A DNA stretch of 64,000 nt from Guadua angustifolia (Eukaryota > Streptophyta > Magnoliopsida > Poales > Poaceae), in contig CM070500.1 in the NCBI GenBank assembly GCA_036346375.1, forward strand, positions 82,006,437 through 82,070,436. Reading direction: 5' to 3'. Position numbers and translations under genes: made by a program. The notes under the pieces were generated by a model that saw nothing but the letters and a program-made list of their open reading frames with translations, was not told where the DNA came from and searched no databases. Of the stretch, positions 1 through 10,049 are shown piece after piece (position 1 is the stretch's first letter; every line of letters begins with the position of its first letter).

Positions 1-1126
1 TGGGGTTTGTCGCCCCTGTGTACTTGGTTATGTTGACTGGCGCCCGGAACCTGGCAGGGAAGTCCGCGTTGTGGATCTCCTGACAGAACGCCTGTGGCCC
101 TAGGCCATCGGGGCTCGGGCTGCGGTCGTTGCGCCGATCGCTGTCTACGACCCGTGATCGGGCCGCTTCGTCTATCGCTCTTTTCCGCGCCTCGAGAGTG
201 GCGCAGACGTCGTGGTTGTTGCCCAGGCGTTGGCGCACCGGAGTGCGTGAGGCTTGGGGCCGCTCAGGCTGCGGCGCCGTCTTCGCCGGACTCCGCCGAT
301 CCCGAGCGGCAGCGCGGCTCGGACGGCTCGAGGAGGCGCCCGAGTGGTGGGAGTCGGAGCCCTACATGTGCTGCACGGCAGCACGTTCCACCAGTCCCCG
401 GAGGTTCTGGTACGTAGCCCTGGCCTCCGGGTCATCCGGCTCAGGGATGCCGCTGAGCAGCATTACAGCTGCAGCGATGTTCCGGCTTGCGTGGGGGAAG
501 AACGGAAGGCCGTCGGACCCCTCGGCCAGCTGATGATATACTTGACGTGCGCGTGCACGCGTGACGCCAGATGCGAGTGGGGGCTCGGGCTGACTCTGCT
601 CCAGGTCAGCCTGGAGTTTGTCAAGCTCGGCCCTTCGAGCCTCCAGCTCATCGCGCTGTTGTTGGAGCTCAGCGCGGCGAGCCTGGAGGCGCTCAGCGCG
701 TTCGCGCTGATACTCCATTTCCTGCGCTTCGGTGCGCCGGGGGAGAGTTCCTGGACTTGCAGGGGTTGCGGCCGGGTCGGTCACGCCCGCCATGTTGCAT
801 TCACGGGAGTGCGGTCCGTCCGCAAAGCGCTCCATGTCGGAGCTGGAGTCGTGGCTGGAGGAGTCCTCCAGTAAGTCGTGGACGGAGGCCGGTGCATAGC
901 CGGTCATTGCCATGAGCTGTGAGCCTGCGGGGGGCGACGTCGTTGCCCGCTTGAGCTCACGCGCGCTGCCGCTAGAGGTGGTGCAGCGCTTGATGGGCTT
1001 CGGCGTCGGGGTCGGCGCGGGGGCCTCGAGCCGGAGATCGCCAAGGATGTTGGCGATGGAGTCTAGGCTCCTAGCGGATGCCTGGTCTCGAGAGGTGGCG
1101 AGGACAAGCACGAGCTCTCCCGCCAA
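1..1126 (-). pseudogene. Ty3/gypsy gag polyprotein, N-terminal part (partial)
   Basis: The minus strand from an ATG at 1126 reads as one retrotransposon gag. It has a low-complexity Pro/Ser-rich start, a charged coiled-coil stretch of Arg/Glu/Gln (about 716-590), then the gag core beginning with motifs LGPQAF and FPARFRAPVNITKYTG near the window edge. These are characteristic of grass Tat-type gypsy gag proteins (family knowledge). One in-frame TAG (362-364) interrupts it; the frame is otherwise open to base 1, so the real gene continues outside. The element's 5' leader abuts the integrase of another element at about 1222, so no LTR separates them, which implies nested insertion plus deletion. 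Lineage assignment is an inference. Confidence 0.75.
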
Positions 1127-1221
1127 TGTGGCGATGAAGTCGAGGGCACCGAAGCGGATCTAGCTCCTCGACGCTGATGCGCCATCGCGGGTGAAGGAGG
1201 CCATCAAGGAAGTGAATGGGA

Positions 1222-1918
1222 ACGGGGTACGGCAAGCTCGACCATACAAGGCCTCAAATGGTGACATTTGCAAACTAGCCTGATAACTATTGTTATAACT
1301 GAACTCTGCATACGGCAACCACTTATCCCAAGATGTATTGTACGATATCGCACAAGCTCTCAACATATCCTTAAGAATCTGGTTAACTCTTTCTGTTTGG
1401 CCGTCTGTCTGTGGATGATAAGCAGTACTGAAATTCAGACGAGTTCCCATTGCTTCATGCAGTTTATCCCAAAATCTTGAGGTAAATTGGGTACCTCGGT
1501 CCGATATAATTTTCTTAGGCACTCCATGCAAACACACAATTCTTGACATGCAAACACACAATCTGCTAATCGATCCCCGAAATAAGTTGTCTTCACTGGG
1601 ATGAAGTGAGCAACTTTAGTCAATCAGTCAATGATGACCCATATGGAATCATAACCTCTTTGAGTCTTGGGCAACCCAGTGATAAAATCTATACCAATTT
1701 CCTCCCATTTCCATTCGGGAATCTTTAACGGCTGCAAAAGTCCTACAGGTTTTTGATGCATCGCCTTTTCCCTCTGGCACACATCACACAATGCAACATG
1801 TTCTGCTACTTCATGCTTCATGCTTGGCCACCAAAATCTCTTCTTAAGGTCTTGATACATCTTGGCACTTCCTGGATGGATGGATGGAATACTTAGAATC
1901 GTGTGCTTCTTCTAGAAT
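1222..1918 (-). pseudogene. Ty3/gypsy integrase fragment
   Basis: This is the integrase end of the pol polyprotein of the element whose 5' LTR is at 6862-10049. Reading leftwards it shows the HHCC zinc-binding region (His near 1885-1870, CDVC near 1790), the first catalytic Asp in GIDFITGLP, the second in ISDRGTQF, and the catalytic Glu in HPQTDGQTERVNQ, so the DDE triad is visible. The reading frame is broken: a TGA replaces an Arg codon near 1621-1623 and a short direct duplication near 1528-1560 shifts it. The C-terminal part stops after GRACRTP, where it runs into the leader of another gag. Not functional. Confidence 0.85.
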
Positions 1919-1923
1919 CAACT
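1919..1923. repeat. Target-site duplication CAACT (left)
   Basis: CAACT precedes the solo LTR and is repeated exactly at 3010-3014. Five-base duplications are normal for LTR retrotransposon integration. Confidence 0.88.
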
Positions 1924-3009
1924 TGTCGGTGTTTCGTAGAACCGGCAAGTGTATTTGTAAGTCAAGGAGCCGCACGCTCCCTCTCCTTGATGGTTGACTC
2001 AGGGAGCCCGAGATTTATACTGGTTCGGGCGGAACGTCTCTACTTCCAGTTCGTGGTGGTGGCTGTATATTGCTCTGGGCACGGCGGACCGCGTCATGTT
2101 ACAAGCGAGGGCTTGGGACAGGCCCCGAACGCTCGTCCGAGTGGGAACGGGCTTGGGAGCTTCGGAGCTTCCAAGCACCGATCGAGTTGGGAGAAAAGGA
2201 AAAGAAAAGAAGGGGCCTGCCCCCTTTCCCCGAGAACCCTGCCCCTCCTTATATAGGCGGAGGGGGCAGGTTACACGGGACTCAGGAGAAAAGAGTGGTT
2301 GGGGTATGGCATGCCCTAGAGATCCGGTCTTCGGTCTTGAGGACTGACAGGTACCCGTTTATCTTTTGATAGGTTGGCAGGCTTAGCCAGCGGCGCCCTG
2401 TCGGTAGCCGTAGCTAGGGGCGCTCCATTGGGAAGGCGCGCACCCGCCCTCAGTGCGCCTGTCAGAAGTAGACGTTGTGTGGGCGGCGCCTCTGGAGTTG
2501 CCTTGGGAAGGATTGCCTAACCCTGCACGGCTGTCTCGTTCAGACGGCAGGTGACCAACTTCGAGGTTGATCGATGACGTGGCCGGAGTCGCTGAGATGC
2601 AGCTCGCCGGGACCCCGACCAGCTGCTGGGCTAGAAGCTGTGTGCGTATGCGACCTGCGGCCCAGTCGGTGCTTGCGGAATCCCCCGACCTGAGGCCAGG
2701 TCGGAGATCGTGGGAGCGTCCGACCCGAGGACAGGTCGGAGGCTCTCGGAGGTCGCGGTGGGGGCCGAGGGTCCTTCGTGACCCGACTGAGGCCTTTTGA
2801 TCGGAGCTGGGCCTAGGAAGTTCCATTTAGCGCTCTGGCCGATATTTAGGGATAATCCCATCTGTGAGAGATGGGACTTTGGTAATATCCCCTCCAGCAC
2901 TCTGTGCCACTGCCGATCTTGTCGGGATGTTCATATGGCTGAGAGAAATACGATCTTTGAAATGGATGTATACTTTGCTGTGGGGTACCCCTGTTATGAG
3001 TATTCATCA
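1924..3009 (-). mobile_element. Solo LTR inserted in gypsy pol, with 5-bp TSD
   Basis: A 1086-bp segment starts TGTCGGTG and ends TTCATCA on the plus strand and is flanked on both sides by CAACT (1919-1923 and 3010-3014). Removing it with one CAACT restores the gypsy pol reading (…KQL|ILEEAH…). On the minus strand it starts TGATGAATACTC, has a TATA box (TATATAAGG, 2248-2256) and ends with CGAAACACCGACA, as gypsy LTRs of grasses do. There is no internal domain, so it is a solo LTR left by LTR-LTR recombination. Short ORFs inside it are not genes. Confidence 0.9.
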
Positions 3010-3014
3010 CAACT
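3010..3014. repeat. Target-site duplication CAACT (right)
   Basis: Second copy of the 5-bp duplication flanking the solo LTR; the pol coding sequence resumes directly to its right. Confidence 0.88.
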
Positions 3015-4085
3015 GCTTAAGCTCCTTTTCGTTCGGCACACAAATTCGACCTTTAAACCATAGAGTTCCTTGCTCATCTACAGAGAAATCTTCGCTAAAC
3101 CTTCTTCTTTTTTGGACTTGATCTTGCTGATCTTCTCATCTTTACTCTGCCTTCCTCTGATTTGATCTTCAAGGGTTGGCTTTACTTCCAAGGCAGCTAA
3201 AAATCCTTGTGGCACAACTTTCAATCTCATCCTCTGCGATTCTTCACACAACTCCTGTTGATCGCTTACTACCAACGAATTCACGCTGTGGCTTTTACGA
3301 CTCAGGGCATCGGCTACCACATTAGCTTTTCCAGGATGATAATGGATTCCAACATTATAATCCTTAATCAATTCTAGCCATCTTCTCTGCCTCATATTAA
3401 GATCTGACTGGGTGAATATGTACTTCAAACTCTTATGATCCGTATATATATCTCACATCTATTGCCAATGAGGTAATGATGCCATATCTTTAAAGCATGC
3501 ACTACGGCAGCTAACTCCAAATCATGAGTCGGATAATTCCCTTCATGCGGCCTCAACTGTCTTGACGCGTAGGCCACAACCTTGCCATTCTGCATCAACA
3601 CACAACCAAGACCCTGTCTTGAGGCATCGCAATAAATGTCAAAGCTACACCGCACATCTGGCAATACTAGAACCGGTGCAGATGTTAATCGCTTCTTTAA
3701 CTCCTGAAAACTCTCCTCGCACTCTGGCGTCTATGCAAACTTCTTCTCCTTTTTCAACAATTGCGTGAGAGGTCTTGCAATCGTCGAAAACCCTTCTATG
3801 AACCGACGGTAATATCCCGCCATTCCCAGAAAACTACGGATTTGGGTAACTGTCTTCGGCGACTCCCAATACAACACAGCTTCCACTTTACTTGGATCTA
3901 CGGCAACTCCTTTAGCGGTCATTACATGGCCAAGGAATTCCACCTTCTCCTTCTAGAAATCACACTTACTGAACTGGGCATACAACTGTTATTCTCGCAA
4001 CTTTTCCAGAACCAATCTCAGATGTTTTGCGTGCTCTTCTTCTGACTTGGAGTATACAAGGATATCGTCTAAAAGGACAATCACA
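3015..4085 (-). pseudogene. Ty3/gypsy reverse transcriptase (C-terminal half) and RNase H
   Basis: Minus-strand pol sequence beginning at the RT active-site motif LLDDILVYS (about 4080-4050) and continuing through the RT thumb (FLGHVMTAKG, FLGMAGYYRRFI) into RNase H (YCDASRQGLG, DLELAAVVHALKIW) and the linker to integrase (YHPGKANVVADALSRK). The front half of RT and the protease are missing. Disruptions are visible: TAG at 3953-3955, TAG at 3731-3733, and a dinucleotide expansion in an AT run near 3445-3456 that breaks the TDHKSL motif of RNase H. It belongs to the same element as the integrase on the other side of the solo LTR. Confidence 0.87.
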
Positions 4086-4334
4086 ATTTATCCAAATTTT
4101 CCACCATACTTTATTTATCATGTTCACGTAATAAGCTGGGTCAATGACTGGTACACACAGATCATAACAGCACGGACCATACCCACGCAGTAATTAAGGA
4201 TTGAATTCAGAGTATTGCCCAACATGCCCCTTTATTACAAAAGTTGGCCCGTAGGTCATATAGCAATGGGACATTAAGCTGGCAATTAAACTTGACAATG
4301 CAAGAACTGGAAAAACACGATCCTAGTCATCTAG
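4086..4334. other. Unassigned filler replacing protease and front half of RT
   Basis: About 250 bases between the gag-side reading frame and the RT motif show no protease (no DTGA/DSGA motif) and no RT fingers. Composition resembles retroelement spacer such as 5690-5910, not coding sequence. It may mark recombination between related elements; I do not recognise its origin. Confidence 0.45.
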
Positions 4335-4724
4335 TTAATCCTCCTCTTCACCGCCTTCACCACAGATGTCAAACGGTGGGTTGCAGGCTCTTGGATAGCT
4401 GTCTTCGCTTTCCTGATCTTGGTTAGCGAAGAGAGAGTCATCTTCTTGCAGAACAGCGATGACGTCGACGTCGGACACTTCCAGCACAACGTCCGTGGCG
4501 TTCTGGACCTCATCTGTCGTGATGTGGTTGATCCTTCCATGCACTGCTGTTCGAGGCGACGCTCCTGAATGCACTGGTACTCGATTTCCTCCTGTCACTG
4601 GGGCTTTAGCTGGGGTAGTGCTCAGGTTGAAGTGAACTGGAGTAACATTTCCCTTCTTCGGACACTTGTTGGCGAAATGTCCTGGCTCGTTACAAGAGAA
4701 GCATTTCTTGACAATGATCGCGAC
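4335..4724 (-). pseudogene. Ty3/gypsy gag zinc knuckle and downstream linker
   Basis: In a different frame from the main gag ORF, the minus strand encodes a CCHC zinc knuckle CFSCNEPGHFANKC (4662-4703), the nucleic-acid-binding motif of gag. It is followed in the same frame by a linker with GRINHITTDE, usual just before the protease in gypsy polyproteins. After that the frame turns into an acidic tail ending at a stop at 4335, with no protease active site. The frame change relative to the gag core means the polyprotein is broken by an indel near 4725. Confidence 0.78.
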
Positions 4725-4726
4725 TT

Positions 4727-5668
4727 CTATTTGTGTATTGCCTCCTGGTCTTTGGTGTTTGAAAATTCAGTTAGCAGGCGAGGTGTCGGAGCTGTTGCCT
4801 TGCTTGGTAACTGGGGTTGAATCCTGGCAAACTCTTGAGGTGTCATCCTCAACCTAAACTGATTAGGCCGTCCTGCCTGACTAGCCATCCTGCGCTTACG
4901 ATCTTCACCCAATTCCTTGCGCTTGTCCTCAAGAATCAAATCCTTATTGACTAACTCTTGGAAATCAGGGAAGTTGTGGGTGATCAATCCCACCTGTAAT
5001 CCAGAGTTTAAACCTTTCATGAAACGGGATTGTCTGGCCTTATCTGTAGCCACATCTTCTGGTGCATATCGTGCCAACTGGGTAAACTTGTTCAGATATT
5101 CGGCCACTGACTGGCCTCCTTGCTTCAAAGCCCTGAACTCCTCCTTCTTAAGGTCCATCATCCCTTCTGGCACATGGTATTGACGGAAGGCAACTGTAAA
5201 CTCCTCCCAAGAAATCTCCTGTGGGGCTTCATGTGCGGCACAATAGTTCTCCCACCATTCTGCGTCAGTTCCTTCCAGTTGGTGTGATGCATACAACACC
5301 TTTTCATTACCTTCACACTGCGTGATATGCAGCTTTCTCTTTATGGTCCTTAACCAATCATCGGCCTCCAAAGGGTTAGCGTTGCGTGAGAATGTTGGTG
5401 GGCGGGTTCTCATGAAGTCTGACAGCTTAGAATGAGAACGTGGCCCATTATTGCCTTGTTGCACATTGTTGTGGCCTGCAGCTTGATTGGTCATATTCTG
5501 CATTTGTTGCATCATCGTTTGCATAAGCTGAGTCTGTGTGGCTAAGAAAGCTCCTAAGTTCTACATGTCTACCGGTGGTGCTGGCTGTGGTGACGCTTCC
5601 CCATTGAAATTATCATTCCGGCGAAGGCCACTTCCTGACGCTCCATTGTTACCACGAGTGTTCACCAT
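4727..5668 (-). pseudogene. Ty3/gypsy gag (capsid) protein
   Basis: Starts at ATG 5668 (MVNTRGNN…), has an in-frame TAG at 5561-5563, then an open frame from 5524 to a stop at 4727. The core matches the Retrotrans_gag family: AEWWENYCAAH, WEEFTVAFRQYHVP, QGGQSVAEYLNKFTQLARYAPED, FMKGLNSGLQ, FPDFQELVNKDLILEDKRKE. This domain forms the capsid-like particle. The zinc knuckle that should follow is out of frame. It sits between the pre-gag ORF and the truncated pol, in the expected order for the minus-strand element. Confidence 0.85.
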
Positions 5669-5913
5669 CTGCTGAGTTCTTTTTGGGTTAGGTAAAGTAG
5701 AAATAGCATAGATGAGATGCAAGAATTCCTGAGCGGGGAAAATAGGTTAAACCCAAACTTTTAAGATCTTTATTAATTATACTTGGTATGGTTGCTTACA
5801 AAAGCCTAAGGGCTATGCAACACATACTGCACACCCAGCAAACAATAAAAACCAAACTAAACACGCAACCTTAATGTCTATTACAAATGGTAAAGCTACT
5901 CTATTGACGCGAC

Positions 5914-6642
5914 TCAACACTTGAGCCTCAACTTAATCCTAAGACTCCTATTCATCCAGCCATCCCCCATGGGAACTTCCTGGGATACACTTTGGTGGGT
6001 GAATTGGCCGGCGTGAATCGATCCGGTGTCTACAATCGGTGGCGCTTCTGGTTCCTCGTACTCTGACTTCATCTCCTCCGATGATGATGGTGTAGCGCGG
6101 CTTCCCTCTTGTAACGCCTACTCGAGCTCCATGATCTTCTCTTCGTAAGCCACTCGGGTCTCGTGCAATTCCTTCTCCGCAACTCTGAGCGCTTCATAGA
6201 CCATCCTTAATTCTGTGTCCGTGTCGCTAGCATGAGCCTCCTGGGCAACTGCAAATCGTGCTAAGTGTACTGTAGTAGCATCCTCCTTGTGAGTGACGTG
6301 GGAACGCCAAGCATCTCGAACTATGGGGTGGAGTCTGAACACGGTGTCCTCCAGCTCGCGGTAGTAGTCGTAGCAAATCCTCTGTAGAGCGAGTCGCGAA
6401 GCCTCCTGGATACCAATCTCCCAAGTAGCCCTTCTCACTGTGATGCTGATAGGTTGACTTGACCTCTCATTATTCCTGGCATAGATTAGAAGTTTGCACA
6501 CCACTCCTCTTGTGATTCCGTTGACGATCCAAGTCCGGCCTTGATACATCGGTTTGGCGAAATCTCCCAAAACTTGAAGCACTTTCCATAACTCTGCTGC
6601 GTAACCACCCCCACGCTCTCCGTACGATTGCGTCCTCCTCAT
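5914..6642 (-). pseudogene. Additional ORF between primer binding site and gag
   Basis: A sense-strand ORF of 174 codons starts at ATG 6642 and stops at TAG 6118-6120. The same frame then stays open for another 67 codons to TGA at 5914-5916, so the ancestral product was probably about 242 residues. It begins MRRTQSYGERGGGYAAELWK, contains a mixed alpha/beta-looking middle and a Glu-rich coiled-coil end (ELRMVYEALRVAEKELHETR). It lies 5' of gag, in the position of accessory ORFs reported in some plant gypsy elements. I do not recognise a domain and assign no function. Confidence 0.55.
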
Positions 6643-6845
6643 CTATTCAAAGAGAAGTAGATAAGTTCTCGACTCTCAAACGGCCACTCAGAAATATGAA
6701 GAAAATTTCAGCAAAGGTGAGGAGCGGAGAATAAGATGAGTTGAGAGTGTTGTCTTAATCAAATTAAGGTTTCTCTTTTAGAAAATAGTTTTGGACTCCC
6801 TAAGATATCACCATGCTAACTAGGGCCAAAGCCTACAGTCAGTAT

Positions 6846-6857
6846 GCTCTGATACCA
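6846..6857 (-). promoter_or_regulatory. Primer binding site (initiator tRNA-Met)
   Basis: On the minus strand TGGTATCAGAGC lies four bases inside the end of the 5' LTR. It is the standard plant primer site complementary to the 3' end of initiator tRNA-Met, and it fixes the element's orientation (leftward). Confidence 0.92.
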
Positions 6858-6861
6858 CCTC

Positions 6862-9800
6862 TGTAAGGACCCGAATTCACCAATTCGAATCCACTGTGTT
6901 TTACCACACTATTCCCAGGATCAACGCTAGTGCACACAGCTTAACATCGGTAAGCATCATATCATACACAACGATAAGAATAATAAGACTTCATTTATTT
7001 AATATAACTAGTGTATGATCTTATGATCACTTACATTATTCTGCCACATGGGCGAGACTGAAGTAGACTTAAACAAATGCAGCGGAAAGATAGCAAAAGA
7101 CGTAGATGTCCCATCAGTACACCACAGGCGACTAACAAGGCTTGGCCTAGTGACTCGCGTCCACCCGAGAGTCCTCCTCCAATAACGGTGATGATTCCTC
7201 CACTGTTGTTGGTTGTTAAGCAAGGGTGAGTACACCAACACGTACTCAACAAGTTGTGCACAGAATGCATCTCTACCATAACTATATGCAAGGTTTATTC
7301 CAAAGGAAGGCTAAGGGTTTACTTGCAGTGAAGCAGCATTTGCAAACACATACAATATGTAGATTGAAAAGACAGTAAAACAAATAATAACAGTAATAGA
7401 TTCAAAGATTCTCAAGTAAATCAAGTTTCCATCCTAAGTCAAGTTCCTTCATCCATATGGCATCCTGCCATCCCTTTTCAGTTGTCCATTTTATTAAACT
7501 AACCCTTGACTGTAATCCCCGAGCTTTGCTCAATACCGTGAGCACGGCTATCCGAATAGTTTATACACTCTGCAGAGGTTATGCACTTTACCCACATGAT
7601 ACAACCATGCACCACACAGGCGAATGATTATAACAAAGTCTTTACAATGCATCCTCTTAACCCAGTGCTACCCACTGAGGTTTCAACACTGATGGGCTAC
7701 ACCACCACAACAGGGCCCCCCTCTTGCGCCATGTGAGTTTCCTCCGTACACCCGGACTCACACCACCACGATAGCACTCAAGCTAAGCATTTGCAAATTA
7801 GTCAGCTAGGCTGCCCCATAACAAACATGTGGTTGCATGATTGACTCAGGTCAAAGGCTCGCAAGGTTAAGTCCTTAGGATTGATCGAAGCAAGACTTGC
7901 ACATACCCTCAGCTCCACTGAGCCCACCTTGGCACACTTGCCCCTTCCACTTGTTTCAATCTAAAATGATTACCACCCGGTTGGTTACCAAGCACCACGT
8001 GCTACTCACAAATCAACATCGTTGTGTGACCTCCCCGCCACGAGAACTCAATCTCTTTGTGTGACCACACATGACACATATATTCATAATATTGTTCCAT
8101 ATTCCATTAGTCAAGATTAATAACCAATATTTCATGAACATGTGATGACGTGGCATGGCTAAGCAATCTAATCCGATCTAACCATCCATGTTGATTTCAT
8201 TATTAACCAACTATAGTGAACCAACCTAAGGTGACAAGTGGAGTATGGCATACAATTAACAAGGTAGGGTGTAATTCAAAGGGTACATTAGCTAATCCCA
8301 AATTTAGGTTGAAATCATTTATACTCGTAAAATAACATGCAATAAGGTAAATCAAAATAGCAATTTTGCAAACATGGGTGCAACATGATCTAAGCACAAC
8401 TTGCCTTGGTTAAGTTCCTGGTTTTGATCTGAATATTGCTCTTGAGTTGCCAATTCCTCCTCCGAAGCCTCGCACAATTCAACGTCTACGCGAATCAAGA
8501 AGAAATAGCAAATAAACACCAAAACTATAGAACAAACAAATTCTAAAAATCCAAAAAAAATCACCATTGGATAGATCTCAATTTTACAAATTTTTAGGAA
8601 TTTGAATCACCTCAATCGGAGTTCGTATGAGGGAGAACGAGCCCTCAAAAAATTCAAATTCTGAAAAATCCATAAAATTGGAAAATCAAAATATTCCGAA
8701 TTATTTTTGAAAAAGAAAATCCGAATTACGACGTCAGTATGGCGTTGGGTCAATACGGCCGATACGTGGCAAGATCTAGACCGTCCGAAACCAATCCAGC
8801 GGCTGCTGTCTAACCTACCACGTGGCGAAGCGACAGCCATCCGATGTAAATCGAATGGTGGCGAGTACCTAAGTATTTTACTGTTGCCCTAATCGACGTG
8901 GCTCGCTTCCGACCACACGATCTTAATCTAACTGTGATTACTTACCCGAGCTGAGCGCTATTCACCGAGATGACGTGGCTCACCCTCCGCGGTTCGATGA
9001 TGATCCAACGACTAGTAATGTTCGAGCGCGACGATGGCGAAGCGGCGGCGCGGCTCCACCGGACTTGAAGACGACGACCCCTCCGACGGCGTTTTGGCGC
9101 TTCCAGGCGAGGAAGAAGTAGCGGATCCGACGCGTCTCGACGTGATGAACTCGGAGCTGGCCTAGGTTCGGCGGAAGAGTCACCGGCGACGGCGAAAACA
9201 CGGCGCAACTCCTTGGCACACCTTCTCGGACTCCGGCGAGGTCTAGCGCGGACTCTAGAGCTCCTCCAGCGACGGCGCAAGAGCGAAGAGGTGCGGCAGC
9301 TTCTGGGGATCCTCGGAAAGGGTCGCTGGGTCCTTAAATACCCCTCGGCATGCGCGAAATTTGGAAATCATGATGGCGGCGGTGTCCGGAACAAACACGG
9401 CGGCGGCGTCAGAGTCCGGCTCGGAGACGATAACCCTCAGCCGTCCGATCAACGATCAAGGGCCGCGATGCGCTAACTTTCCTATTTGATCTGATGGACG
9501 AGTGGCCACACGATTTAGATCCAACGGCGGCGACTCATTAGGTTTCCTAATCGGTGCGGTTGAATGAAGACCCTACGATGGAGATCCAACGGCTCGCATA
9601 CGCTAGGGTTTGGCTGGCGACATGGCTTGATGATGTCCGTTGGATTTTAATCCAACGCTGCTAACGCTCGAAAAGCCCCTATTTGGGCCAAACCTCGGCG
9701 CCTGATAATGGGCTTGCCCGTTCTCGTTCAAGGATTTTTCCGGGGTTTTCCATTTAAAATAATCCGAGAAAATAATTTGATTTATTTAGGGAAAAAATAT

Positions 9801-10049
9801 CAGAAAAATTCCAAGAAAAATCTTAGAAATACTTTGATACACTCTGGACTTAAATATAATATTTTTGGTAAAACTTTATTTTAAACTTTTCTTTTTATAA
9901 TTATTTCTTGACAAAAGGTAATATATTTTAATTTGAAATAATTCCAATAAATCTTAGAAAATCCAAATAAATCCAAAAAATTCACAAAAATCATAAATTG
10001 CAATAAAATAATATTAAATAAATAAAAAGCCAAAATTTATGATGTTACA
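6862..10049 (-). mobile_element. 5' LTR of Ty3/gypsy element (3.2 kb)
   Basis: Bounded by TGTAA (6862) and TTACA (ending 10049) as a short inverted repeat, with the primer binding site just outside its left end. On the minus strand it starts TGTAACATCATAAATTTTGG, familiar from grass gypsy LTRs, and ends GGTCCTTACA. A TATA-like TATTTAAGG is at 9332-9340 (minus strand), followed leftwards by a GC-rich stretch. No flanking duplication can be checked because the 3' LTR is absent from the window. The many small ORFs in it, e.g. at 8.9-9.5 kb, look like LTR noise. Confidence 0.85.
9332..9340 (-). promoter_or_regulatory. TATA-like box inside gypsy LTR
   Basis: TATTTAAGG on the minus strand within the LTR would direct transcription leftwards into the gag region. 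A matching TATTTAAG is found at the equivalent place of the neighbouring LTR (about 12596-12603). Confidence 0.45.

Noticed and set aside
6846..6857. A genuine tRNA gene at the GCTCTGATACCA match.
   Set aside because: Only the 12-base primer complement is present, next to an LTR end. There is no cloverleaf.
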